DNA from: Pseudopyrenochaeta lycopersici
Taxonomy: Eukaryota; Ascomycota; Dothideomycetes; Pleosporales; Pseudopyrenochaetaceae
Reading direction: 5' to 3'
DNA length: 64,000 bases
Assembly: GCA_003313425.1 (NCBI GenBank)
Contig: NHZP01000047.1
Span: 186,001 to 250,000, forward strand
Shown one piece after another: positions 41,850 to 54,700 of this stretch (position 1 is its first letter; each line of letters opens with the position of its first letter). A program made the translations under genes and the position numbers. Below the pieces are notes generated by a model. The model saw only the letters and a program-made list of their open reading frames with translations. It had not been told where the DNA came from and did not search any database.

Positions 41850-42374
41850 TACAGTCGCGCCTTCGAGCATGTATAGTAAGCAGGAACACCTTTGTGAGCA
41901 CCACTATAGACTTGGAAGGGTACAACAAGCAAAAGAGAGGAAGTAGTGGCCTTTCACGATGTTTTTGAGATTACAATACATACATAGTACTCTAACAGAT
42001 TCGCCCGCTCCCTATGATGAATCCAGATCAGATAGAAGAGGACTACACATGGCGCTCAGCGTGCATATATGCTGTCTTGAACGAAAGCAAAGCGAACGGA
42101 ACACAAAAGATCACGCCGACCGCCTTTTCCAAGCCCATCTAGGAGTGCTGCAATCGACGAACGAAAAAGAAAGCATGACACGCGCCCGCTATGACGAAGT
42201 GTAGAACTCGTCGTCTCGAATAAGGTATGGAAAAGGAGCTCAAGGTTGCGCACACAGTAAGTGACAGGAGGAGCCATATAGCGGCTATTCCAGACACGTT
42301 CTGCTCGCTTCAATTGCGAGACCGAAGAAGGGGTATCAGAGAGGATAAGGGTATAGGGATCGCAGTCACGGCTT
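41850..42374. other. intergenic, right flank of transposon
   Basis: Starts with the second TA of the target duplication and runs into the 3' end of the DUF2433 gene. No other feature. Confidence 0.4.
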
Positions 42375-44709
42375 CTATGACTCGCCTCCGGTTGATGCTG
42401 CAGCAGCACCTTCACCCGCCCCACCCCTGTACGATCCCCTTCCTCCACGGCCTCCACGACCACCCCGCTCACCACCTCGCTCACCGCCTCGTCCACCACG
42501 GATAGTGCTGCCGCGGCCTCCACGGCCGCCTCGACCACCTTCGCTATCCGAGGCGCCGCCACTCCTGTAGCCGCCACCTTGGACGCCGCCTCGGGTGCTG
42601 GCCTGCCAGCTGCCAGCACCGTACCTGGGCGCGTTGTTGGGGCGTTCATTGAAGATCTTGACAGTCTGCTTCTCCGGACCACCTCGAGCATTCCTGACGT
42701 CATCGGCGACACGGCGCAGTGCGGATTGCATGTCGGCTGTCGTGGCGAAGTGGGCGACGAAGAAGTGCTTGATCTTCTCAATCTTCTCGACCTTCGACCG
42801 GTCTTCCTCAGCGAGCAGACTCTTGGCTTCCTCTTCGTCTTTCACGCCAGCAATGAACAAACCCTTGCTCTCCTTGCGCTCGACTGGCTCCTTGGGCGCC
42901 GGTGATGCAGGTCCCTTCTCTGGTGCGGCAGTGCCGTTTGGCTTGACTTCACTTGGGATGGCCTTTTCGGCGGCAGCATTGGCGGGCGCATTGTTGGTTG
43001 ACGTGCTTGGTTGTGGAGTGGCAGCCTTGATAGGTTCCTTGGGCGTAGCGACAGGGACAGGAGAAGGCCCAGTCCGTGCGGGCTGTGTGGAGATCTGCTG
43101 TTGGTGTTGAGGAACAGGTGGGGTCGCGACAGCCGGGCGAGGTTGCTGAGAAGCATTGGCCGGAGGACCACCAGGACGTCCCTGAGCAGGGGCCGGCTGG
43201 GCAGGGCTGGGAGCGGTCACTGGAGGAACAGAGGTGGTGTTCGCGGCGGCAGGCTGGGTCTGACCTGGCGCAGCCTTTCCACCGCGGTGTGCAAAGTTGA
43301 AGCCCTGAGCCCTCATCTCGGTGCCGATCCTGCCGTTGTCAATGTCAAGGACAAGCCAGCCATAGGCAGCGTCTGCGAGATTGAAGTTCCACATGTTCTT
43401 GAAGGCACTCTCATCGATAACGCCGCTCTGAGGACCAGGGGCGGGGCCTCCGAAGGGATTTCCGCCGTTTGCAACCGTGGGCATCTTGTTGACAATGTCG
43501 AGGGCCAGGGCGAGCAACCGCTGCTGTGAATCGCTGTCGGCGACTGCAGGCTCGACTTCTGTCTTGACGGTGTCCCAAACGTCGTTGAACGAGGCCTTGG
43601 AAGCAGCGAGCTTACCGCGGTAGTGATCGAGGGTGGGGTTGACGCTGAATTCATTGTACGAACTACCATAACGGAAATGCAGACCGGCCGAAATGGAGAA
43701 ATCTGCCTTGAGGGTGACGGAGAGCTGGTTGAGTAGGCCTTCACGTGCGGGCGAGGCGTGGGTGACGAATATGCGCGTCTCGGTGGGGTCGTATACGCGG
43801 TTGGCCGTGTCGACAAGTTCACCCATCTGCAGCAGGGTGGTCCACATGGTTCCTTGTCCGCCGGCAATGGTAGTCCTGCCCTCGCCATTATCGAACAGCT
43901 TGTGCATGACGACTGCGCCGCCGAGACCAAGTAGTCGTAGCTTCACGCCGCCCACATCGAGCAGCCGCGAATGCGCCTCATCGATGATGTGCAGGTTGTC
44001 GACTTTATACTCGCCGGACCGCAGCTTCTCCAAGACCTGGACATCTTCGCAGGCACCCCATACCGTGTATACGGGCACGTTCAGTGTGTACGTCTTGTTG
44101 AGGAAGAGGGGCAGTTCTGAGAGGGGTAGGTGCTCTCGCGCGAAGCGTTCCTTGATCGGGGGTTGCGGGGGCGCAGAGGCGATGGAGCGCTTGACATTGT
44201 CTGACAGTAGGGGTGAGTACTGGGCGACGTGCTTGAGGGTCCTGGGCCAGTCAGCTTATGTACTTGATGTTCATATGAGGGCCGTGCGGGAGGACGCACT
44301 TTTCGGCGATGCGATCGAGCGAGCGGTCGTCATAGAAGCCGAAATCGCCAGTGTGGATGATGTAGTTTGCCCGGGCATCGGCGGCGAGCTGGTTCAGCGA
44401 TTGCAGGTTTCCTGGTTTCAGTCAGTCAGACATGGCGGAGGGCAGGGCGGGCTGTGGTTCCCACCTCGCACGTCGGCAATGCAGAGCACGCGAATGCTGC
44501 CCTGCTGCAGCACTCGGCCTTGGTTGGGGAGCAGCGGGACAGCTCCAGGCGCGGGCCCTGATGGAGCGTTGGGGCCACCGCCGTTGGGGAGGTAGTTGCC
44601 GGGATACGGGCGCGGCTGGTTAGGAGCTTGCTGTGTAGGCAGTTAGTATCAGGACGGCAGCTGGTGAGACGGGAGGGCGCCAGTGGGCTGCCAGACGTAC
44701 TGAAGCCAT
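42375..44709 (-). CDS. DUF2433 metallophosphoesterase-like protein with RGG tail
   Basis: Four exons: 44709-44701 (9 bp), 44630-44465, 44411-44300 and 44241-42375, giving 717 residues, with all phases consistent. Intron 1 has a TACTAAC-type branch site. Residues ~45-130 resemble the calcineurin-like phosphoesterase fold (RVLCIADVRGN, IIHTGDFGFYDD, VWGACED). The DUF2433 region follows, with FRYGSSYNEFSVNPTLDHY. A Pro/Ala linker leads to a charged helical region, then an RGG-rich tail (42375-42560). The metal motifs are atypical: DxR instead of DxH and GACE instead of GNHE. Function is unknown in this fungal family; the RGG tail suggests RNA or protein contacts. Confidence 0.87.
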
Positions 44710-45817
44710 CGGGTCGGAGGCGGAGGTGGAGGCGGAGGCGTCGACGGAGATGCCAGAGGAGGTTTACTGGGGGACTTGGGTGGCCGGCCGAGGTGACGGG
44801 GGATGGGTCGAGTTGAGCGTCTGGTCTGGGTGGCAGAGAAGGCTCCTCGTGTGGTGATGGCAGCGGCGAGTTTGTGCTGTTCCACGGTCGCTCCTGCTGT
44901 TTTTGCCAACAGCTCCAGCGCACAGATCACCGCTAGCGCGTCCTATCAAGCCTGCGCTTGAATCGACGCCTGCCCAGACACAACTGCACCTACCTCTTTA
45001 TCTCCATCTACATTTGCATCTACATTGCCTGTCGTCCGTCTATCGATTGAACTGTCCATGGTTTGCACCATTGGCCATCATCATCCTACGCTTACCCACC
45101 CACACTCTGCTCATCCATTCATGCAGCCAACTTGAACCACGGACATGGACATCTCGCGTGTTTCTGTGACTGGTCATGTCGCCTCGAGCTGGCTCGTCCG
45201 CAAATCGGAACACAGGAAAGAGATAATAGATTCTGGGCCAAGGTGAAAGATTTCGAATCTTCTTGGAAGAGGAGCACGCGCTTTGAAGCTTGGCCGAGCG
45301 ACATGCACAAGATGGTGGCTATGTCACACAACACGGATCTGGACGTGGAATTGCCTTCAAGAATGCCCTGCCATCTTGTCCACATCGCTTCTGTATACCG
45401 AGCGTCCTCCGGTGCTCCTCATGTCTCCTCAACCTCGTTCCAAGCATCGTCACTGAGTAATTGACATCCCTTCGTCGGGCCCAGACGTCTTCCAAGGGGC
45501 CTAATTCTACCGGCTCCCTTCTCGTCTTGCAATTTGCGACTCCAAAAGACAATATATGGCACACATGGCGGCAGGGGACGGCGGTAACATGCTATGATTG
45601 GCCATTGCCGCGGAGCTTCTATTTTCCGAATTTCCATCTTAAAGCGGCTTAGCGTCCTCGTGGACCCTGCCGCGTTGCAACTTTTTTTGCGAGTTCCCCA
45701 CCTCGGTGTCCAACACAGCGTCTCTTTATAACTGTCAAATTCTCCAGACTTTCGCTGTACTGCGACTGGTTTTCTGAGGCTTGCTTTCTACATCCAGACC
45801 ATTGTAAAAGCATCGCC
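44710..45817. other. divergent intergenic, 1.1 kb, CT-rich
   Basis: Between the DUF2433 gene and KAP123. Pyrimidine-rich stretches look like 5' leaders. A TTTATAA sequence at ~45724 lies ~95 bp before the KAP123 ATG and could be a TATA element. Short ORFs do not resemble known proteins. Confidence 0.45.
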
Positions 45818-48800
45818 ATGGACGAGCAACAGTTTGTACAGTTGCTCGAGGGTCTGCTGCAGCGTGAGTTGCCTAAGCCACCTCCAAACAGTGGCTCAAA
45901 ACTAATATTGACCAGCCGATACCGAGCGTGTCAAGACTGCCACATCCACCCTTAACAAGAACTACTACACCTCCCCCGCCTCTCTCAACGCCCTCCTCCA
46001 GATCCTTTGCGGGCACCCAAAGCCTGAGCTCCGCCAGTTGGCTGCCGTCGAAGCCAGGAAACTGGTCACACGGCACTGGGCGAATCTTCCTGCCGACCAA
46101 AAAGCCTCTCTTCGCAACCAGCTGTTTCAGTTTACTCTCAACGAGGATGTTACATTGACACGACACTCGGCTGCTCGTGTCATTGCTGCCATCGCCTCGC
46201 AGGACTTTGAAGATGGAGAATGGGCTGACTTGCCTGGCTACCTGCTCCAGGCTGCCACAAGCCCTTCTGCACGACACCGAGAAGTAGGCACTTACATCAT
46301 CTGGACAACTCTTGAATCAGTCGGTGACGCCTTCCCTGGAAAGCCCGCTGATCTGTACAAGCTGTTCAGCACTACCATTCAAGACTCTGAGAGCGCCGAG
46401 GTCAGGATCAACACTCTTCTGGGTCTCAGTCGCATGGCTATGCTCCTGGAGCCTGAGGAGGCCCCCAAGGAGCTTGCCATGTTTCAAGAGAGCATTCCTG
46501 CCATGGTTACTGTATTGAAGTCTACTGTTGACGAGGGTGACGAGGATCGCGCCATGCAGGCGTTCGAGGTATTCCAGACACTTCTCGGCTGCGAGTCTGC
46601 CCTCTTGGCAAAACATTTCGGCGATCTGGTCAAGTTCATGTTGGAGTTAGCCTCCAGCACGAGCGTCGAGGACGACTACCGATCACAAGCTCTTGCGTTC
46701 CTCATGCAATGCGTTCGATATAGGAAGCTCAAGGTCCAGGCTTTGAGGATCGGAGAAGAGCTGACTCTCAAGGCTCTGCACATTGTGACCGAACTCGGCG
46801 ACCTGTCGAGCGAAGAGGAAGATGTCACACCTGCTCGCTCTGCTCTTGGCCTGCTCGATATCCTGGCCTCCAGCTTGCCTCCTAGCCAGGTTGTCATTCC
46901 TCTGCTTAAGAATCTTGGCAACTACTTTTCTTCTCAAAATCCTGACTACCGTCAGGCGGGTATTCTGGCTCTGGGTATGTGTGTGGAGGGTGCCCCTGAT
47001 TTCATCGCCACTCAACTGCATGAGATCTTGCCTATGGTGCTCCACCTGCTCGAAGATCCTGAGCTCAAGGTCCGCGCTGCCGCACTCAACGGCGTCGCGC
47101 GCTTGGCTGATGACCTGGCCGAGGACGTTGGCAAGGAGCATGCCCGCCTGATTCCAGCCATGGTCAAGAATTTCGACCTTGCCGCGAGCAACGTTCAGAA
47201 TGCTGACGAGGAGCGAAATCTTTCCATCATCCGTGGAAGCTGCCACGCCATTGACTCACTTATCGAAGGATTGGAACCAGAGGATGCCGGCAAGTACGTC
47301 CCAGAGCTTGTTCCCCGCTTCAGCAAGTTCTTCCATCACGACGACCTAAAGGTCAAGAGCGCGGCCATTGGCGCAGTTGGCTCCATAGCATCAGCGGCTG
47401 AGAAAGCTTTCCTCCCATTCTTCGAGCAAACCATGAACGCTCTATCCCCATATGTCAGGATCAAGGACAGCCAAGACGAGCTGGATCTTCGTGGTGTCAC
47501 CTGTGATTCCATGGGAAAGATTGCCTCTGCTGTTGGCCCACAACCCTTTGAGCCCTACGTGCTACCCCTTATGGAGGCTTCAGAAGAAGCGTTGCACCTA
47601 GACCATCCTCGCCTACGCGAGACTAGTTACATCCTCTGGAGCACCATGGCGAAGGTGTACGAGGAGCAGTTTGCCAAATACCTTCCTGGTGCTGTAAAGG
47701 GCCTACAAGACTGCCTGGACCAAGAAGAGACCGGCCTCGATGTCGAGCTAGGTGAAGAGGCCGCAGATCTGGTTGGTTCCGAGGTCATCATACAGGGTCG
47801 CAAGATCAAGGTTGCTGCTGCTACCGATGATGACGATGATGACGACAGCGACCTAAACGAGGCAGCCATGGGCGACGATGATGATGATGATTGGGATGAC
47901 CTTGAGGGTGTCAGTGCCGTTGCCATGGAAAAGGAGATCGCCGCAGAGGTGTATGGAGATATCATTACTCACACCCGCCGTGAATATATTCCATACCTGG
48001 AGACCACAGTCACGAAACTACTTGAACTCGTCGAACATTCCTATGAAGGTATTCGCAAATCTGCTCTCGGTACGCTCTGGCGCACCTTTGCTTGCCTCTT
48101 TGGTATGGCTGAGGGTGATGGTATGGCGAAGTGGAAGCCTGGCCTACCACTCACTGTTGAACCCCCGGCGGAGTTGAAGAAGCTCGGGAATCTCGTTATG
48201 ACAGCGACGATGTCTGTCTGGCAAGACGAGATGGACAGGTATGTTCCCTATCTCTCACGTCTCACTCCACCTGCAAAGATGACACAACCTTCGTTAATCC
48301 CAGCTCACTCCGATGCACAAAGTGCAATTGAGGTGAAAGCGAATCTACTTCTGAGCTTCATGAATCCAATTGATTGTCACAAAGTTTGTTTTGAACGTTA
48401 GCTGACAACAATTAGGGGTACTGTCACTGATATCAACCGAGATGTGGCCGCCACTCTCAAGCTTTGCGGCCCCGCGGTACTCATGACCGAGAACGGCACT
48501 GTAGTCCCCGATATATGCCAGCAGTTACTCGCCGTCATCACCAAGCGCCATCCCTGCCAACAAGACCTCGGGGATGAGGCAGAGGATGATATCTTGGAGG
48601 AATCTTCCGAGTACGACTGGCTTGTCATCGAGACTGCCCTAGAGGTTGTCACTTGCCTTGCTGTTGCTTTGGGCTCACAATTCGCCGAGCTCTGGAAGAT
48701 GTTTGAGAAGCCCATTGTTAAATATGCTAGCAGTCAGGAGTCGACAGAGCGAAGCGCCGCCGTCGGAACCATTGCCGAGTGTATCGGAAACATGGGCGAG

Positions 48801-49301
48801 GGTTGCACGCCATACACAACCGGACTTCTTAAACTCCTGCTTCATCGTCTCTCTGACGAGGACCCAGAGACAAAGTCTAACGCCGTGTACGGCATTGGAC
48901 TTCTATGTGAGATGACCACAAACGACGACGAGATTCTTAAATCATTGCCTACCATCTTCTCCAAGCTCGAGCCACTTCTTGATGCGCAGGACCAGGCGCG
49001 CTTACTCGATAACACTGCTGGATGCGTCAGCCGGTTCATCTCTAAGCACCCTGAGAAGCTCCCCATATCAGAGGTTCTGCCCCGCCTCGTGCAGCTGCTC
49101 CCACTGCGTGAGGACTACGAGGAGAACAAGCCAGTGTTTGGCATGATTGTCAAACTCTACCAGAAGAACGAGCCAACTATTCAACAGCTCACTCCCACCC
49201 TGATGCCCATATTTGAGCAGGTTCTTGCATCAGCCGAAGATCAGCTAGAGGATGAAACGCGTTCGCAGCTAGTTGAGCTTGTGCAATATTTGCGCAAGTA
49301 G
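45818..49301 (+). CDS. KAP123: importin Kap123 (karyopherin beta, importin-4)
   Basis: Three exons, 45818-45863, 45916-48238 and 48416-49301, giving 1084 residues, close to yeast Kap123. It consists of HEAT repeats, starting with an importin-beta N-terminal segment (LNALLQILCGHPKPELRQLAAVEARK). An acidic tract (residues ~650-680) lies mid-protein, in the position of the Kap123/importin-4 acidic loop. Kap123 imports ribosomal proteins and histones H3/H4 into the nucleus. The second intron is 177 bp and open in frame over most of its length, so a start or stop call from ORFs alone would truncate the protein at 48401. ATG context is GCCATGG. Confidence 0.96.
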
Positions 49302-49961
49302 AAGGACACTTGGGTTGCAAATGAGCAAAGGATACCCGTCATCAGATATTGGACTAATGAAAACGATTATGGATGGCACGAGGGGACATTGATACCACGG
49401 CTTTACGACACTAGATAGTATGATTGGATCACTGGCAATAGACAAAATGGCATACATACAATTACGTATTTGTACATGGTGTGAGATGTGACCAGACCAA
49501 GCCAGGATATGCTTCACGGAGCTGCACTTGTCCTCTTGTGCGCCTCATGGGATTATATTAGGAAAACAAGTGTTGCGTTCGTGGATGTCCTAGCCTCCCA
49601 GATGTACCATGGATACCTAGCCTGGGTAGTCACGCAACGATGATCATCTGAGCGCCACACGAAGATAAGAGGTCTCGAAATTGAGTGGATTAAAATACGG
49701 TTGGCGGTGCGAATAATTAGAGGACCCATCAAAGCGTGATCAATGGCTGAACGTGGTCGAGATCAACAAACACGGTCATGTAAGCTTGGCCAATGGCCTT
49801 TCTTCCTTCGTCGCCCAGGAGTTTCGCCCCGCAGTTGCCGCCGCAATGCATCGCCACCGACTATCAACAGGTACCTGAAAAGGTACAAGACGCTGCATGT
49901 GTTTGGACTCTGAATAACATACACTCTTCCTCCAGCATTTCAACACCTATCAGCCTGATCA
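49302..49961. other. intergenic, 0.66 kb
   Basis: 3' end of KAP123 and presumed promoter of a small plus-strand ORF. No other feature. Confidence 0.35.
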
Positions 49962-50293
49962 TGTCTCGGCTCTTCCGACGGCTGTTCAGCGAGCATTTTT
50001 CCCGAAAAGAGGCCGACGTCCCAGACAATCTCCAGCGCTCACGGCGCGTGCTTGTGAGAAACCCGTCTGGTGTCCTCGATGAACAGACGCACTGGCGAGG
50101 TTCGCGGTTCGATCAAGCACAGTATGCAGAAGAGAGCGTTGCCATTCGGGATGCGCCGAGTCTAGCCGGTAGTGATGTGCATGCCGCCGAACGACCTATC
50201 CTTGCTTCTTCTTCCCACATACCGGCTATATCAACACCGGGACCAAGTCGTACCCGTAGGCGGCTCAGCAAGAGGCATCGGAGGCCTGCATGA
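49962..50293 (+). CDS. hypothetical small basic protein
   Basis: ORF of 110 residues starting MSRLFRRLF. It is Arg/Ser-rich with a basic end (SRTRRRLSKRHRRPA) and no hydrophobic segments. No domain is recognised. The ORF also extends 56 codons upstream (ATG at 49793), but that part looks like leader. It might be a real gene or a chance ORF; reading-frame bias is moderate. It lies between KAP123 and the NPC1 gene. Confidence 0.35.
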
Positions 50294-51742
50294 GAAGTAT
50301 GATTATGCATGTAGGTACTAGCATCATTCTGCTTGAACTGGATATCCTGCTCACATAAAGTAGATGCGTTTCCTGCTTGGTCCTTACGAGCGATCCAAGC
50401 GCATTCTCAACATGAGTCGCAGGGTATGAGGTATCTGTGGCTCCCAAACGGGGATCTATGACAGGGTAAAGAGAGTCGATGACGACGCTCATGAGTGAGA
50501 TGGCTTGAAGCAAATCGATATCCTCATAGCATGCTCATCGGCTTTCTTCGGAGGTGACGCGAATCAAGCGAATTAGCCAGTCTCTACTGTCATCGATATA
50601 TAGTCCTATGCCGTAGAGTGAGGAATAGGAACAGTCATGTATTGGGAGGTAACTGTCTGGTTCAAGGTAGCTCTAAGCGACCAGGTGTTTAGCAATAAGA
50701 AGTCTTGTGTCACGGGTGACTAAAGTAATTTATCAGCGTTACTAATGTCTCATATCATGCCCTGAGCCCGTTTTCGTACGACTAGATTGCATGCAGTCCC
50801 CGCTCTTAGCTCTCCGAAGCACATCTTAATCGTCTCACAAGTTAACAAGCATGGCAAACCCTGAGGCGCAATCCTATTGCGGTATGCTTTAACAAAGTGC
50901 CCAATCGCCTTGACTTCAATATTCAAATACTTAATAATAATCAGTAAAATATAACAGAGGCAAGCAGCCCTACTTTTGTCGAACTGGCTAGTTCGCACAA
51001 GCCTACCAACAGCCAACAAGTACGATCATACAGAGCGGAATGGATGATGTGAAAGAACCACCTTAATCTACACTCTTTACCATGCAGGAGAACACTAGGG
51101 TGTTGGAACAAAGTATTCTATAAATTTCGAAAGGACATATCAGTTCGCTTTCTAGACGCGATATATTAAACTGTTTAGCCCTTGGATCGATGAAAAGGAG
51201 GGGAGAATAGCGGAGACCGGAGAGCGCAAGAGCACACTCACGAATACTATGACCATTCTTTGCACCTTAATCTATAACTTTGACAATGATGAGGGGTGAG
51301 TCTAGAATGAGAGGGCTTCAGATGCTAAGCGTGAGAGGTCAAACACGGGGGTTCAAGGATACTTAGATATGGACTTGGAGATGCGTTCGCATCTGCGCTG
51401 GCGGCAATTCTCACTAGGTGAAAATCATTGATGTTTTCACGTACGTGGTTGCAAAGAATGGGTATTCATAATTTATTACATTTGGAATGCTATGCATTCT
51501 TAGCCGACAGTGATAATATACATCGCTATGCGTATGACGCATTAATAGAATCTGAGCCTGGTCTACAGGAAAGGCGACAAACAGAACAATGCTTCTCGCT
51601 ACCTCCTTCTCCTCTCGTATTGCGTGCCATCAATCCTGTCTAGCCACCTATCCACTCGGAACCTAAATTTGTTCCAGCAAGCAGAGCACCAAATGCAAAG
51701 CCTGCCCAGCCACTTCCGTATGGCCAAAGCTAGTTGAGATTT
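50294..51742. other. intergenic, 1.4 kb, partly AT-rich
   Basis: The 50700-51500 part is AT-rich. A minus-strand ORF at 50750-51019 has no clear relative. No transposon ends were found. Confidence 0.4.
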
Positions 51743-54700
51743 CTAATCGTCGCTCTCATACTCTTCGTCGTCATCTCCAAGGAGTGCGGGATACTGTCTA
51801 CTACGTAGATCCTGTTCCAGTCCGCCTTCGCTCTCAGGGTCGACATACCCCCTTCCGCCGAAGAGGGAAAGGAGCACGGGGAGCAATACGAGCGAGTGTG
51901 TGGCCGCCCAGAGGACAAGGGCAACCCAGACGCGAAAATAGTAAATTTCGAAGATCTAATCATTTATACGTCAAAATTTCATCGTGGTAATGCATAAGAT
52001 GCAGTAATGTGGTGATATAGAGATAGGGTAAAGATAACATACCTTACTTCGAGTAAACGCCAACACGCCAACACCCAAGATCTTTGTGATGGTGATCCCG
52101 CTTACGACACTGCTCGCTACGTTCACCATTGCGGTCCAAGCTCGCGCATCGCGACCACGAAACCTATGCCGGGGAGCTTTCTCCATAGTCGTCCGACTGG
52201 GGAATGTAAAGGCGCGGGCGATATGCGCGGTAAACTCCACACTGATACCAACACAGATGATGAGGTTGACGAGCGAGACGGCGTTGAGTGACACACCTAA
52301 GACAGCCATAGAGCCGATGATTGCAGAGACTGTCATGCCGACAACGAGCGTGACGATGAGTGCAGTAGAAATAGATCCGAGAAGAATAGTGGTGATGACG
52401 AATACTGCTGCAAGGGCAGAGCCGATGAGTGCACCAGCCAAGCGAACAATGGTTATGTACTGGTCAAAGAAAATGTAGAACTTGGAGTATGGAAAAACCT
52501 TTGTGTCTACATCCTGCGAAATTTCTCGAGAGATGCGGCGTGCAGCAGTGTAAGCCGCAATAAAATCCTTTTGGGAGCGTAGAGGGGTGTGCGAGGTGCG
52601 GAAGTGCGACGCGGGAATGGTAAGATGTTTCGAGTCGATGACGAGAGCATCTGAGTAGGCGGCCTTACCACCTAGTGGACAATCTTCTGTGGTCGGAGCA
52701 TCGATCCAACGCTCGAGATAGTGAATGAACTCTTCTCCTTCAGGCATGCCAGATAGAGTCATATTCCACGGCGGCTGTCGATCCTCAAAGCACGGCTTGC
52801 CCTTCGTGTCGACGCAGCATTTTTCATTTTCGGGATTGAGCCACAGGAAGTAATCATCGAGCCAATTAGCGGCAGAGGCCGCGAGATGCGATACCTCAGG
52901 TCGCTTCCGTTCCGCTTCTATGATGTTTGCTAGACTGTCACGATCGCACGTCGAGAAACGCCCGCAAAGCTCCTTTTGTGGCTTCCTCTCAGTAACGTTG
53001 AGTTCCTTGGTGACGAAGTAGACTGGCGGCCCGACGTCAAGGTAGTCGTAAAGATCGTTGAAGTAGGGAATGAGATATGAATCGCTAGGGATAGCAATAC
53101 GTTGGTCAAGACCAAGTTCAACGCTAGGGAAGAGGGCAAGGCCTGCAGTGAAAATACCGAAGAACAGCGCAATGATGCCGACTTTGGTCTTCTTTCCGAG
53201 AATTGCAGGCGCATATGTTTTGCGTATGAAGCGTTGCAAGGCTCCCTCTTCACCAGCTCCATGACCCATTCCACCGTTCAAGTAGCCAGGATCTGCGCGC
53301 CACACTCTAACAAACGGGAAGCAGTCGGCACGGTTGGTTTCAACACGTTGTTGGTTGAGAGCAAGAACGGCAATGAACATTGTGACTTGCAGGATAGCGT
53401 TGATGAACACAGCCCCAGCAGCATACGCAGCAAAATTTCGAACAGCAGGCATACCGACGGCGCAGCCGAGGGCGAATGCAGTTGTTTCGGTAAGTGCCGA
53501 GAGCAGGATAGACGGACCCATTCGTCCCAAAGCTCGTGAGACACGCTCCGGAATACTTCCCTCTGGATGGCTGATGTTAATGCGCTCGAATTCGTGCACG
53601 ATCAGGAAAATGTTGTCAACACCAACAGCCAGCACCAGAAAAGGGATTACTTCCGCGATAATTAGGGTGACTTTTATGCCAGCTGCAGAGAATAAACCGA
53701 CCGAAGCAGAGACCGACATAAGAACAATAAGGATGCCGACTATGCCTAGCATAAACTTGGACTGTACTAGGGCATTTGCTGGATTGCGAAGGATAGATCG
53801 GACTGTTAGAGTTGTGGAGCCAAGAGCAAGTGATGCATACAAAAACATGATGATGTAGCTCACAACAACAATCTTTGCGTCCGTGTTGGTGCTCTTGTTC
53901 AGCTCCTGTTCGAGGCTGACTTCGGTGTTGAAGCTCAGCCGGAGGCCCTTCTTCTTAGCATCCTCTGACACAATCTTCAAGTAACTCTTAAGTTCATTCT
54001 CAAAGTCCATGGCAAGTTGTTCTTCGGGGGTGCCTTTGGGGTGGTTCTTCACAACCCATGTGACAACGAGTGCCTTCGCATCCAGAACAGTCTCGTTCAC
54101 GCCACCAAAGAGCAAATGAGGATCAAGTGGTTGCTGGAAAGTCGGCAAACACTGTGTCGGGTTGTCAACGCAATCCTGAAGTTGCTCGCGCCATGAGTCA
54201 GGTGAAACGTTTGCAAAGTCCCCTTGGAAGTACCCAGAGACGGACTGAACAACACAAGCATCTCCTATGGGCTTAAAGCACACTTGATCTAGGGTCACAC
54301 CGCTTCCGTACGACTTGAGACGCTGAATCTGGCTTTCGACGCCGAACCACCAGTCGAGGGTCTCGTAACTGAGAACTGGTCCTGAGTCCACTCCTGTATC
54401 ATTGACAAGGAAAGCCTGTTCTGCGCGGAAGAAGGGTCCAAACTTCTCATCGAAGAAAGCCTTTTCTTGAGCAGCAGCTGAATCTGGGGAAACCCACAGG
54501 CGGACAGGGTCTGTTTCCACCTCAAACCTCATCCATCCCAAGCTCATGAGAACGACTACGATAAAACTAGTGATGATGGTAATGGCGGGGAATCGTGCGC
54601 ATACATATCCAAGGCGACTGAACAAGCGGTCGCACCATGTGTTCACAAAGTAGTGCTTGGTAGGACGGTCGAGCATGCCGACGTTATGCACGATATCGCC

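Noticed and set aside
41743..41946. ORF at the right inverted repeat
   Set aside because: Same inverted-repeat read-out as on the left.
50750..51019. 89-codon minus-strand ORF in AT-rich DNA
   Set aside because: Looked vaguely like a repeat fragment, but no family match or repeat ends could be shown.
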